Of a stretch of DNA of 64,000 nucleotides, positions 41,568 to 51,170 are shown one piece after another. The stretch's first letter is position 1; the number at the start of each line of letters is the position of its first letter. Made by a program: the position numbers and the translations under genes. The stretch comes from Cognataquiflexum nitidum (GTDB lineage Bacteria; Bacteroidota; Bacteroidia; Cytophagales; Cyclobacteriaceae), in NCBI RefSeq assembly GCF_022538055.1, contig NZ_JAKZAM010000018.1, positions 1 through 64,000 on the forward strand, given 5' to 3'. The notes below the pieces were generated by a model. That model worked only from the letters and a program-made list of their open reading frames with translations. It had not been told where the DNA came from and ran no database searches.

Positions 41568-42680
41568 TTACCGGAGGGTAAAGTCGGGCAGCTTCATAAT
41601 CTGTCCTCCGGCCATCGCGGACTCATGGGCAAGGATGCCCACGCAGGTGATGTTGGCGGACTGTCTTGCATCAGGATAGGGTGCCCTTCCTTCGTGCAGG
41701 GCGGTCAGGAACTCATGCACGAGGTGCGGATGCGAACCGCCGTGTCCCGCCCCTTGGATAAAGGAAAGGTGTTGATTGTCATCCGAATCATATACCCCTG
41801 CGGTGGTAAAAGAAGCGATTTCCTTCGGTAGCAGGTGGGCATAATCAGGGATTTTGACACGCTCAGGGACTTCTCCGGTATGGATGACGGAGTCTTCATG
41901 CTCGATCAGTGTCCATTCAAATGACTTTTTGGAACCATAGACATCGAAGCTTTCGCGGTATTGTCTCGCCGTGTTGAAGAGCGAGCGGGTGACTTCTGCG
42001 GAGAGGTCAGAGTCTTTGAGTTTGATATGGCAGGTCTCGATGGCAAAGGGAGAACCGTATTTTGGGATGAGGTTTTCGTCTATCCTTCCCGAACCAAAAC
42101 AGGACACGTATTCGGCCTGTGCTTTTGGCAGTGCCAAGACCGGTCCCACACAGTGCGTCGCGTAGTGCATCGGCGGCAGCCCTTCCCAGTATCCCGGCCA
42201 ACCGGCCATCTCCTGTTGGTGGCTTGCTCTCAGAAACTGGATCTTTCCCAATTCCCCTTTCTCATACATCTCCTTGACAAAAAGGAATTCACGGGAATAA
42301 ATCACCGTCTCCATCATCATGTACGTCAGCCCTGTTTCCTCACAGGCTTCGACGATCTGACGGCACTCTTCCACGGTCGTGGCCATAGGCACCGTGCAGG
42401 CGACATGCTTGCCGGCTCTTAAGGCTTTCAGAGATTGCTCGGCATGGGCTTGGATCGGCGTATTGATATGGACAGCGTCTATGTTTGGATCTTTGAGGAG
42501 CTCATCGTAATCGGTGTAGCGCTTCGCTACGCCAAAGGCTTCTCCGATTTCATTGAGTTTGTCTTCGTTTCTTTGGCAGATGGCATACATATTGGCAAGC
42601 GGATGCTTCTGGTAAATGGGGATGAATTCCGCCCCAAAACCCAGTCCGACGATGGCGATGTTGATTTGTTTATGGCTCAT
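41568..42680 (-). CDS. Gfo/Idh/MocA family oxidoreductase
   Basis: This 370-residue cytoplasmic NAD(P)-dependent oxidoreductase has a Rossmann motif IAIVGLGFGAEFIPIY (about 7-22) and the substrate-domain signature (HINTPIQAHAEQSLKALRAG, HVACTVPMATTVEE in place of the usual EKP). It has no signal peptide. It is first in a region with a sugar epimerase and a ThuA-type protein on the same strand, so a role in oxidising or epimerising a sugar is likely. The normal EKP lysine is replaced (CTVPMA), which may alter catalysis. Its 3' end (IMKLPDFTLR) is duplicated 690 bp downstream. Confidence 0.88.
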   Translation of the reverse strand: MSHKQINIAIVGLGFGAEFIPIYQKHPLANMYAICQRNEDKLNEIGEAFGVAKRYTDYDELLKDPNIDAVHINTPIQAHAEQSLKALRAGKHVACTVPMATTVEECRQIVEACEETGLTYMMMETVIYSREFLFVKEMYEKGELGKIQFLRASHQQEMAGWPGYWEGLPPMHYATHCVGPVLALPKAQAEYVSCFGSGRIDENLIPKYGSPFAIETCHIKLKDSDLSAEVTRSLFNTARQYRESFDVYGSKKSFEWTLIEHEDSVIHTGEVPERVKIPDYAHLLPKEIASFTTAGVYDSDDNQHLSFIQGAGHGGSHPHLVHEFLTALHEGRAPYPDARQSANITCVGILAHESAMAGGQIMKLPDFTLR

Positions 42681-42764
42681 GGCTTTTATGGTTAAAGGTT
42701 ATTAAGTTTATGGTGAAAGGTAAGAAGTAAATGGATTTGGCGAAGCATCAAAACATCTTTTCAC

Positions 42765-42952
42765 AACCTCCAGCTATGTGCGCTCTGTGTGCTATGTGGT
42801 TAGTTGTTTGTTGTTGGCAATTAGGTTTATGGTTACTTCGACTGCGCTCAGTACAAGTATTTGGTTAATGGTAAGAGGAATTGGCGTTGCCTTAACATCT
42901 CTTTTCACGACCTCCAGCTCCGTGCCCCCTGTGTGCTCTGTGGTGAAGACCT
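42765..42952. repeat. 'cacagag'-type repeat pair
   Basis: Two imperfect copies of about 60 bp (about 42735-42800 and 42885-42945) share CATCTTTTCACAACCTCCAGC and TGTGTGCTATGTGG-like words. They lie between the oxidoreductase and epimerase genes, which breaks up what would otherwise be a tight operon. No gene is present. Confidence 0.6.
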
Positions 42953-42954
42953 CC

Positions 42955-43830
42955 CTAGTGTGTGAATTGTTTGCCGGAAAGCCAGTCCTTGAGGAAGTGA
43001 AGTCCGCGGGAAGCAAATTCATCTTGACTTGGGGCAAGGGGCTTCCAGATACAGACTGCACCGGCAAGTTCCTGTACATTTGGTGTAAAACTCTCTATCG
43101 AAATCACTCCCGTGTAGTTGACGGCAGCCAATCCCCTCTTGAAGGAAAACCAGCTTGTCTGACCTGTTCCGGGAATGCCGCGGTGGTTTTCGGAAACCTG
43201 CACGTGGAGCAATTTGTCGCCTACATGTCTGACGGCCTCCTCCAGATTGGATTCTTCAATGCTCATGTGAAAGCCATCCAAGAGCACTTTGGCAGCAGGA
43301 TGGTTGATATCCGCGATGAGCTGCATGAGTTCCTTCGTGGTATTGATGAGGTCAGTTTCGAACCTGTTCAAAGCTTCCAAAGCGATCTCCTGTCCCATGG
43401 ACTCGGCCATCTGACAGACTTTGTGGAGGTTGTTTACGGCGCGGTCCCACTCTATCTTTCGCTGCTCGGGAGAGACAAGTCTTGCTTTTCCCACCGCAGA
43501 GTACATCGGCCCGGCTACGAAATGTGCACCGAGTGCCGAACTGATCTCAAAGCATCTTTGCAGGTAATCAAAGCTTGTCTTGTGAAAACTCGGATCATCA
43601 TGTGTCAGGTCCCTTGTCGGCCCAAAAGCCCCACAGATGATGGGTTGCAGGCTGAATTCTGCAAGAGCTTCCCTAACCGTGGGGATGTCTATCAGATCCG
43701 GGTTTTCGACGGGTATTTCTACCGCATCGAAGCCCATTTCTTTGATTTTTGAGAATAATCCAATTGTATTTTTTTGGAAAGGCGATGTCCAAAGCCAGGT
43801 GCTGACACCAAAAGTTGCATTTATTGCCAT
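42955..43830 (-). CDS. Sugar phosphate isomerase/epimerase (D-tagatose 3-epimerase-like TIM barrel)
   Basis: This 291-residue cytoplasmic TIM barrel has the four metal ligands of D-tagatose/D-psicose 3-epimerases in place: glutamate in IALEALNRFETDLI, aspartate in AKVLLDGFHMSIEE, a histidine in KLLHVQVSENHRGIPGTG and glutamate in GVISIESFTPNV. ENHRGIPGTG is particularly characteristic of the epimerase group. It probably converts ketohexoses or related sugars at C3. The ThuA/dehydrogenase gene starts upstream (12-bp spacing from its stop). Confidence 0.9.
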   Translation of the reverse strand: MAINATFGVSTWLWTSPFQKNTIGLFSKIKEMGFDAVEIPVENPDLIDIPTVREALAEFSLQPIICGAFGPTRDLTHDDPSFHKTSFDYLQRCFEISSALGAHFVAGPMYSAVGKARLVSPEQRKIEWDRAVNNLHKVCQMAESMGQEIALEALNRFETDLINTTKELMQLIADINHPAAKVLLDGFHMSIEESNLEEAVRHVGDKLLHVQVSENHRGIPGTGQTSWFSFKRGLAAVNYTGVISIESFTPNVQELAGAVCIWKPLAPSQDEFASRGLHFLKDWLSGKQFTH

Positions 43831-43842
43831 AATATCCTGTTT

Positions 43843-46800
43843 TTACTCGACGATCATTTTACCATTCATGATGCGCCAATGTCCCGGTACAGTACAGATA
43901 AAGGGATATTCTCCTTTCTCCGTTGGAGCGGTAAAGATAATGGATTCGAGCCCTTCAGGATCTACAAGCTTGGAAGCTATGATGATCTCCGGGATGTTTG
44001 GAACGTAATTTTTTTCGATTCCTTTTGGATCTCTTGCCATTTCGTCAGCGGCTTTTCCTACCGTTTCGAGCGAACCAATCTTGGCAACGATCAGGTTATG
44101 CTGCATGAAATCTTTGTTTTCGAAGTCAATGATAACTTGCTGACCGGCTTTCACCTTGAAGCTCGTCACATTGTACTTCATTTCATGGGGAATGACGCCG
44201 ATCTTCACTACCATGGCATTTTCCCTTGATACCGGAGCTGCGGCTTTTTCAGGACCTTTGGCCAAATATTCCTGCAGGTTGAAGTTAGGGTCTTTGAGGC
44301 TGAGGAAGCTGTCTCTACCCATTCTTCCCCTTAGCCAAGATGCGCCTTCATAGTCTCCCACCTGATTTTCTCCACCCATGTCATTGCCAACACGGATTCT
44401 GTCCGGAGTCAATGGGGCGGTGAATAGGGAAGGCGCTTTTGCTTTAGCGATCGGATTGTCATTGATCTGCAAAGTCATTTCTCCGCCCTGAAGAAGCTTG
44501 GCTTCTACCTTAAACAGGTCTTTTGGCAGGTTAGCAGCGGTGATTTTAAAGGTTTTGCCGTTTTGTTTTACCACCCAGTTCAAAGTAGATTTTTTTACAA
44601 AAAGGGAATAGCCGTTCATCTTGTTTCCTTGGGCGGCAATGACTCCTTCAAGCGGTTCGTTTCCTTCTGCCAATTCGGTGACGATATGGATTTCTTTGTT
44701 GCTGACATTAGGAGGATAGACGATCGCTGCCCTTCTGTCGAGATTGTATTGCTCGACGACAAGACTCTTGGTCAGTTTTTCTGTCAGGGTGTAGAGAGAA
44801 TCTACTTTTTCTTCAGGGAAAAGCGTGGCAAGGTTTTGCTCAAAATAACTTGGATGGGCAAGTACCCCGGAGAAAATCACTTGAGGAAGGTAGGCGTCTT
44901 TGCCGTTGGCTTCGTCCTGACTCGCTTCATAGATCAGGTTGCTGACTTCGGTAGATGCAGGAATCTCTGATAAGGCTAGGAAAGCGGCTTTTCTTACATT
45001 GAGGTCAGGATCCTGATGGACCTTGTTGGATTGGATCAGGGCGAAAGTTTCATTGGTTTTTGGAAGAACTTCAATGGCATTTTTCCTCACACCTGCAGAA
45101 GGATGCGACAATGCTTTGCCGACAATCTTGATGGCATTGGCGTCATCACCGCTCAGGGCGCCGAGGCCATGCAATGCCCAAAGGGCGTGGTTGGCAGCGG
45201 TATTGAGACCGATTTCATCCACTGAGGTATTTTCGATCAGCTTGTAGAGGTCACCGATGATGGATTTGTTTTGGGTTTCGACGATGAGCCTCTGGGCAGT
45301 CATTCTCCAAAACATGTTGTCGCTTTTCAGACCTGCGATCAGGTCTGAATTTTTGGTCGGATCAATGGAGAAGCCCTTGTATTCCGGTGCGCCTCTGTAC
45401 ACCAACCGGTAAATCCTGCCATGCTTGGCATCCCGCATCGGGTTGATGTAGGCATTTCCGGCACCGTTGTCAAATCCTTTTGGAGTTGGATTGTGCTGTA
45501 TGATAAAGTTGTACCAATCTGCAATCCAAAGAGAACCATCTGGTCCGACTTCTGCATGCACTGGAGAGAACCATTCGTCTGAACTTGCCAGGATATTGAA
45601 GCCGTTTTTTTCTTTGAAACCTGAACCATCTTTGGTGATGATGGCATTATGAAGCACCCTTCCTGTAGGTTCGGCTACAAAAGCCACCCTGTTCCAATAG
45701 GATTTAGGGAAAGTTCTTGCTGTGTAGAAGTTGTGTCCTGCAGCAGCGGTATAGCCGCCATGATAATCGACCTGTCTCAAAAACTGCGTCAGGTGCGGCA
45801 TGTCGTAGTGGCTGTCAATACCAAAGACGGTATTGTTCATCCCGCCTGCGATAGGTCTCTTGACGTTTTTGTTGGTCATGGCCAAGTAGGCAGAGTGCTG
45901 ACCGTTGGCAGTGGAGATGAATACATTAAAATCTTCTGAGAATCCAAGGCCCCATGTATTGTTGCTTGTAGAGCCTAAAAACTCAAAGTTGGAAGCATCA
46001 GGAGCGAATCTATAGATACCTTGGGAGAAATTGAATTCCTTTCCGCCCACAGTTCCCTGAAAACCGGAATAACCCAAAACACCCCAAATGTTATTGTCAT
46101 AACCATACTTGAGGTTGGAAGGTCCAGCATGCGTATCACTTTTGCCCCAACCTGTGATCAATACTTCTCTTAAGTCGGCTTTGTCGTCACCATCTGTATC
46201 TTTTAAGAATACAAAATCCGGAGCCATGGAGATGAGGATACCTCCGTTTATGGCCATGATGCTTGTAGGGATGTTCAATCCATCGGCAAAGACGGTTACT
46301 TTATCTGCTTTGCCGTCGCCGTCAGTATCTTCGAGGATTTTGATGCGGTCATTTCCGCCTTCGGTGCGCACTTCATTAGGATAATCTTCCGTCTCGATCA
46401 CATACAACCTTCCTTTTTCGTCCCAACACATCGCCATAGGATTGACGATCTGAGGCTCAGAAGCGAATAGCTGCAATTCAAATCCTACCGGAATCTGAAT
46501 CAATTTCATAGATTCTTCTGGAGAAAGCGGATGTTGGTATCTCGGTGCTGGGTCTTTGTTTTCGTAGTTTGGAATGACGGCATCTTCAAAAACCGGTTGA
46601 GGGATTTTGAAATCAGCCACCTGCTTGGCTACATCATCTCCTATCGCCCAAAGTACGCCATTGGCGACAAGGGTATGGAAGTTTGGCTGAGACCAAGTGC
46701 GCTCATTGTGTCCATATGCTGTGTAAAATACACGTCCTTTTCCTTGATTTCTCACCCAAGTCCAAGGCTCGCGGTGTCCGTTTTCTTCTCTTTCCATCAG

Positions 46801-47343
46801 GACAGTCATGTCGGGATTGATCCGGGTATGGATATAGGTTTCATCCCATGTTTCAAATACTTCTACGCCCTGCATCACAGGATGCTCAGCAGCAATGATA
46901 TCGACAGTGAAATCCCCCGTTCCATGCGATTGGAACTGTCCGCCAACGGCTTCGACATACCAATCAGAATTCTGGAAACAGAAAGAGGCACTGTGGAGGG
47001 GAATAAAGCCCTTGCCGCTTTCCACATATTTCTTTAGCGCAGTTTCCTGATCTGAAGTGATACTGTCGTGGTTGGCATAGATCATGATCCCGTCATACTG
47101 ATTCAGGTTGTCCAGGTTAAGGTCATTGGGATCTGAGGTGTAAGTGAGGTTGATGCCTTTTTGGAAAAGAGGTCTTGCCAGATAAGGCATCAGTTTCTCC
47201 GAATCATGATGCTTGCTGTCATGTCCGAGGAAGAGGATTTCTGCTCTTCTTGGCCCTGTGGGAAGCTCCGGTAAATTGGACTTTTTGCCACAACTGATGA
47301 CAGAGAAGAGGAGAAGTAGGAGGAGTAAATGAGAATATCTCAT
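43843..47343 (-). CDS. ThuA-like, PVC-type dehydrogenase and cupredoxin multidomain lipoprotein
   Basis: This 1166-residue exported lipoprotein (VISCGKK, lipidation C18) carries a ThuA-like domain at about 30-245 (RRAEILFLGHDSKHHDSEKL, YDGIMIYANHDSIT), a PVC-type sorbosone/glucose dehydrogenase-like beta-propeller at about 270-660 (FASEPQIVNPMAMCWDEKGR, DTDGDGKADKVTVFADGL), a HEAT-like helical segment at about 680-850, a beta domain, and a C-terminal cupredoxin at about 1040-1166. The copper ligands fit azurin spacing: histidine in MQHNLIV, then CTVPGHWRIM with C, H at +5 and M at +9. There is no CxxCH haem motif, although many relatives have one, so electron transfer may use copper. It probably oxidises a sugar at the cell envelope. 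Confidence 0.88.
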   Translation of the reverse strand: MRYSHLLLLLLLFSVISCGKKSNLPELPTGPRRAEILFLGHDSKHHDSEKLMPYLARPLFQKGINLTYTSDPNDLNLDNLNQYDGIMIYANHDSITSDQETALKKYVESGKGFIPLHSASFCFQNSDWYVEAVGGQFQSHGTGDFTVDIIAAEHPVMQGVEVFETWDETYIHTRINPDMTVLMEREENGHREPWTWVRNQGKGRVFYTAYGHNERTWSQPNFHTLVANGVLWAIGDDVAKQVADFKIPQPVFEDAVIPNYENKDPAPRYQHPLSPEESMKLIQIPVGFELQLFASEPQIVNPMAMCWDEKGRLYVIETEDYPNEVRTEGGNDRIKILEDTDGDGKADKVTVFADGLNIPTSIMAINGGILISMAPDFVFLKDTDGDDKADLREVLITGWGKSDTHAGPSNLKYGYDNNIWGVLGYSGFQGTVGGKEFNFSQGIYRFAPDASNFEFLGSTSNNTWGLGFSEDFNVFISTANGQHSAYLAMTNKNVKRPIAGGMNNTVFGIDSHYDMPHLTQFLRQVDYHGGYTAAAGHNFYTARTFPKSYWNRVAFVAEPTGRVLHNAIITKDGSGFKEKNGFNILASSDEWFSPVHAEVGPDGSLWIADWYNFIIQHNPTPKGFDNGAGNAYINPMRDAKHGRIYRLVYRGAPEYKGFSIDPTKNSDLIAGLKSDNMFWRMTAQRLIVETQNKSIIGDLYKLIENTSVDEIGLNTAANHALWALHGLGALSGDDANAIKIVGKALSHPSAGVRKNAIEVLPKTNETFALIQSNKVHQDPDLNVRKAAFLALSEIPASTEVSNLIYEASQDEANGKDAYLPQVIFSGVLAHPSYFEQNLATLFPEEKVDSLYTLTEKLTKSLVVEQYNLDRRAAIVYPPNVSNKEIHIVTELAEGNEPLEGVIAAQGNKMNGYSLFVKKSTLNWVVKQNGKTFKITAANLPKDLFKVEAKLLQGGEMTLQINDNPIAKAKAPSLFTAPLTPDRIRVGNDMGGENQVGDYEGASWLRGRMGRDSFLSLKDPNFNLQEYLAKGPEKAAAPVSRENAMVVKIGVIPHEMKYNVTSFKVKAGQQVIIDFENKDFMQHNLIVAKIGSLETVGKAADEMARDPKGIEKNYVPNIPEIIIASKLVDPEGLESIIFTAPTEKGEYPFICTVPGHWRIMNGKMIVE

Positions 47344-47494
47344 GGATAGTTTTATTTAGAGGAATTTAGGGTTTATTGGAAGATTCAAATTCCGTATTTA
47401 TCAAATGGCAATCTTCCTTTTTTTTTGCTGATTATGACTTTATTTTGCTCAAAAAATTTATTTTCATGTATAATTATGGCATAATTGACTAATC

Positions 47495-48370
47495 ATGAAA
47501 CAGGCACTTCAAAAATCAAGGATTCCTGAGGACAAAGCTTTCGTCGCCAAAGCGCTTGTTGCACCCAATTTTGACAAACATTGGCACTTTCACAATGAGT
47601 ACCAGCTTTTCCTTGTTTTGGAGGGAAAAGGGACAAGGTTTATCGGCGATCAAATGAAGCCTTTCCGTGAATTTGACATGGTTTTTACCGGTCCAAATCT
47701 CCCGCATTTATGGCGGAACGATCCGCAGTACTTTGAAAAAGAAAGTGGTCTTATGACCAAAGGGATTGTGGTGTACTTTGGCAAGGACTTTTTGGGGAAT
47801 GCCATTCATGACAAGGAGGAGTTTGAAGGCATCAAGACCCTGCTCCAAAAATCAGAAAGGGGATTGGAAATAAGCGGAAAGACCAATGAATTACTCCGCC
47901 CTCAATTTGAGAAATTGACGGAATCAAAAGGAATTGACAGCATCCTGAAATTGCTGGAAATCCTGAGGGTCCTGTCCGAATCCTCCGATTGCCATCCGAT
48001 CACTCAGGCCGGCTACATCAATACCAACAAAGAATCGGAAAAGGACCGAATGAGCAAGGTATATGAGTATGTGATGGAAAATTTCCGCCAAAAAATCCTG
48101 CTTGAGGAGGTTGCCTCCATGGCCAATATGACTGAAAGTGCCTTTAGCAGGTACTTTTCTTCGAGGATGAACAAATCATTTTCTGAGTTTCTCACCGATG
48201 TCAGGATCGGGCATGCCTGCAAACTGCTCCATGAGATGGACGCCAATATCAGTGAAATCTGTTATGAGAGCGGTTTCAATACCCTTTCCAATTTCAACAG
48301 GCAGTTCAAAGAAAGGATCGGTGTGACTCCTTTGGTTTACAAAAAGGATTTCTTGAAAACACTTGGGTAG
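47495..48370 (+). CDS. AraC family transcriptional regulator with cupin sensor
   Basis: This 291-residue regulator has an N-terminal cupin-like domain (FDKHWHFHNEYQLFLVLEGK and FREFDMVFTGPNLPHLWRND, about 30-75) and a C-terminal double helix-turn-helix (about 190-288; LEEVASMANMTESAFSRYFS and ISEICYESGFNTLSNFNRQF). It is divergent from the 1166-residue protein of the second sugar cluster, so it most likely controls that cluster in response to a sugar. The intergenic region is 151 bp. Confidence 0.9.
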   Translation: MKQALQKSRIPEDKAFVAKALVAPNFDKHWHFHNEYQLFLVLEGKGTRFIGDQMKPFREFDMVFTGPNLPHLWRNDPQYFEKESGLMTKGIVVYFGKDFLGNAIHDKEEFEGIKTLLQKSERGLEISGKTNELLRPQFEKLTESKGIDSILKLLEILRVLSESSDCHPITQAGYINTNKESEKDRMSKVYEYVMENFRQKILLEEVASMANMTESAFSRYFSSRMNKSFSEFLTDVRIGHACKLLHEMDANISEICYESGFNTLSNFNRQFKERIGVTPLVYKKDFLKTLG

Positions 48371-48374
48371 AAGA

Positions 48375-48425
48375 AACCCTCCAAGGGTTCTGAACCCTTG
48401 GAAAGTTTTCAACGCTTGGAGGGTT
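48375..48425. repeat. Overlapping inverted repeats (two exclusive hairpins)
   Basis: AACCCTCCAAG (48375-48385) pairs with CTTGGAGGGTT (48415-48425), while CCAAGGGTTC (48381-48390) pairs perfectly with GAACCCTTGG (48392-48401). The two stems share 48381-48385, so they exclude each other. The element lies between convergent araC and M14 genes and may be a bidirectional terminator or a dispersed palindrome. Confidence 0.7.
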
Positions 48426-48438
48426 GGATATTTATAGA

Positions 48439-51027
48439 TCAATCCGCAGTCCCGCCTTCGATCACCTGCCCAAAGAATATGGCATTGAGGAAAAGCTTGT
48501 TGGTTCCGTACCATATCGCCCTGAAGTTGGGATTGTCCACCATGCCGATGACACGTCCCCTGCCGAGGCGCTTGATCTGAATGGCGCTGCTGTTTCTTAC
48601 CAATTCGAGGTTTTCGGGATGGACATAGCCACTTGCCAAAGGCTTGTCGGTATAGACCATGGGATTGGAGTAAGGATTTTTTCCCGGTTCGAGCACCTGG
48701 TTGCTGTTTCGGAAAGTGAAAAGTTCAGCCTTGCCATATCCGTAACCAATTGGATGGGTCACATCTAGCTTTGCATGGAAAATCGTCCCGCTTGTCATCC
48801 TGGCGCCGGTATTTTTGGTATAGTCGGCATAGGGTAGGTCAGGCTTTTTCTCCTCTTCCTTCGGGTCTTTTTTGAAAGTAAAAGAAACCAGCTCATTGCT
48901 GTTGAGCCAAGTCATGGCTGATCCCCGGGCGATCAAAGTATTTCCGGCACTTGCCCATGATTTGATTTCTTCGGCTTCGGATTTTCCCCAACTTGAATAA
49001 TTGCCATTAGGCATGATAATGACATTGTACCTGTTGAGGTCTGTATTCCGAAGTCTTTCTACAGGCAGAAGGGTTATCGGCATGTCAAATCTTTGGTCCA
49101 TCAAATGCCACATTTCACCGGCTTCTCCGCTTGCAACACCTGTACCGACCAAGATGGCGACTTCAGGCTTCTTCAGTACATCTATGCTTGGTGAACCGAT
49201 ATTGATACCTGCGGTATATCCGGTGCTGATGCCGTAGACGGTGATTCCCGTTTCGGCAGCGAGGGAAGCTAAGGAAGCAAGGAGTTTGGGCGAAGAATCT
49301 TCGTTTGCATCCCTTTGGGAACTGACTAGAATACTTCCTCTTTTCAGTAACTTTCCGTCAGCAAGGGTGATCGGTTCATGGGTCAGGCGAACCAAAAATC
49401 CTTCATCCATCAACTTGTAAGCAGCCTTTGGCGCATAATAATCTGCCCATTCAAAGGCGTAGGCATAGGCGTTTTTTTCACCGATCAGGGTTCCGACTTT
49501 TTTGCCAAAACCCTCTTCGAGAAGTGTGACGTCAGCAAGATTCATGATTTTGCTACTCAGCGCGGTGTAGTCAAGGTTAAAGGACATCGGTAATGTCCAG
49601 GCGGAGACATCGTAGAAAAGGCTGTCCTGAAATGTATTTCGGGTTTCGAAGATCGCTTTGATTAGCTTGTATTGTGGCTGATTGAGTGGGACGATGTACG
49701 CTTTTTCTTTCTCAAAAGGGACACCGTTGACAGTGATGTTTTGGTTGAGGGAGTAGACATCGATCTGATGCTGTTGGATCATTTCAGCCAAATGGAAACC
49801 TCGCGCGGCATCTGCGGTATCACCAAAGATATACGCCTTGTTGGTGTCCACGGCAGATTCTTTCAAGGATTCAGCATAGAAATCCTGCATGAACTTGTTG
49901 ATTTCTCCCCGCATGTTTTTGGCTGCCTCAAAGGAACTCACGCTTGTGCGGAACTGATTTCTGATTGTAAAGGAAAAAGGCAGCGGACCGTAGATACTTT
50001 CCTGCAAGTGACCTCTTGAAGAAGCCTGTTCAAACAAGATCCCGATAGAACCCTGGATATCCGGATAAGTGGAGCCATAGCCAAAATAATACTCATCAAA
50101 ACTTTCCCTCGAATGGTAAAGCGAACCCATCTCATCCATGGCCTTGGCATGGTATTGGGCAATTTTTTCAGTCAGTTCTATATTTTTCTTTGGAGTCAGC
50201 GGGTGGTCTCGGCTTGGGATTCCCGGTTGAAAAAAGAAAGTATTGTTGGTGCCCATTTCATGGTAATCCAAGTAAATATTGGGAAGCCATTCCTGAAATT
50301 TAGCGACCCTGTTTTGTGATTCGGGATGCTGCACGAGCAACCAATCCCTGTTGAGGTCAAACCAATAATGGTTTCCCCTTCCTCCCGGCCAAGCTTCGCT
50401 GTGTTCACGGTTGGCAGGATCGCCGTTGAGGTTGTAAGACCTGTGGGTATTGACCCAAGAGGAATATCGGTTGCTTCCGTCAGGATTCAGTGCGGGATCT
50501 ATTAAGACAATGATATTTTTCAGATCTGCCTCGATTTCATTAGCGGCTGCAAAATGGTAGGCCGCCAAAATCGAGGAATTTATTGCGCTTGCTTCATTGC
50601 CATGGACAGAATATCCTGCAGCCATGACCAAGGGCATTTTGTCAAAATCAATCTTGGCATTGGGGTCGCGGAGTTGCTGTCTGTCTGTTTTGATTTTATC
50701 AATGTTGGCGAGGTTTTCGGGAGAGGTGATCGTCAGCATGATTTGGGGTCGCTTTTCATACGTGTAGCCGATGGTTTCAAACTTTACCCGGGGAGAGCTC
50801 TCTGCAAGTTTTTCAAAATACCGGATGACCTGATCGTACCCTGCATTCCATTCGCCGACTTCAAACCCCAAAATGTCTTTTGGCTTTGGAATTTTTTCAT
50901 TGTAAGTAAATCCGGAAGGGAGGTAATATTGAAGGGAGATGTCTGCGGTTCCGGCAGGACTTTTTTGTCCAAAAACAGAGAGGGTGGACAAAAGGAAAAA
51001 CAGGAAAAGGCTTTGTATTTTTTTCAT
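48439..51027 (-). CDS. M14 family zinc carboxypeptidase
   Basis: This 862-residue exported protein has a signal peptide (residues 1-20, SVFG-QKS) and an M14 domain at about 40-380. The zinc ligands are H142 and E145 (GYSVHGNEASAIN) and a histidine in YLDYHEMGTNN near 256; LIDPALNPDGSNRYS is the conserved substrate loop. The C-terminal half (about 400-862) is a long beta-rich domain typical of the large Bacteroidota members, including glutamine amidotransferase-like and glycine-rich strands. It probably degrades peptides in the periplasm. It converges on araC. Confidence 0.9.
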   Translation of the reverse strand: MKKIQSLFLFFLLSTLSVFGQKSPAGTADISLQYYLPSGFTYNEKIPKPKDILGFEVGEWNAGYDQVIRYFEKLAESSPRVKFETIGYTYEKRPQIMLTITSPENLANIDKIKTDRQQLRDPNAKIDFDKMPLVMAAGYSVHGNEASAINSSILAAYHFAAANEIEADLKNIIVLIDPALNPDGSNRYSSWVNTHRSYNLNGDPANREHSEAWPGGRGNHYWFDLNRDWLLVQHPESQNRVAKFQEWLPNIYLDYHEMGTNNTFFFQPGIPSRDHPLTPKKNIELTEKIAQYHAKAMDEMGSLYHSRESFDEYYFGYGSTYPDIQGSIGILFEQASSRGHLQESIYGPLPFSFTIRNQFRTSVSSFEAAKNMRGEINKFMQDFYAESLKESAVDTNKAYIFGDTADAARGFHLAEMIQQHQIDVYSLNQNITVNGVPFEKEKAYIVPLNQPQYKLIKAIFETRNTFQDSLFYDVSAWTLPMSFNLDYTALSSKIMNLADVTLLEEGFGKKVGTLIGEKNAYAYAFEWADYYAPKAAYKLMDEGFLVRLTHEPITLADGKLLKRGSILVSSQRDANEDSSPKLLASLASLAAETGITVYGISTGYTAGINIGSPSIDVLKKPEVAILVGTGVASGEAGEMWHLMDQRFDMPITLLPVERLRNTDLNRYNVIIMPNGNYSSWGKSEAEEIKSWASAGNTLIARGSAMTWLNSNELVSFTFKKDPKEEEKKPDLPYADYTKNTGARMTSGTIFHAKLDVTHPIGYGYGKAELFTFRNSNQVLEPGKNPYSNPMVYTDKPLASGYVHPENLELVRNSSAIQIKRLGRGRVIGMVDNPNFRAIWYGTNKLFLNAIFFGQVIEGGTAD

Positions 51028-51170
51028 TGGAAGGTGGTTTTGAAGGCGGAAATGAAAATAAGGAAGAAATTTTATTTTTTGCCAATTCGTTCACAAAATG
51101 CAACGCTTCCTTATTTGTTCAAATACCCCTCGTGTAAAAGCTTGGTTTGATTATACACAGGGATTTTTTA
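51028..51170. other. Upstream region of the M14 peptidase gene
   Basis: This AT-rich spacer precedes the tandem-repeat array. No clear TAnnTTTG element at a standard distance was found. Confidence 0.4.
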
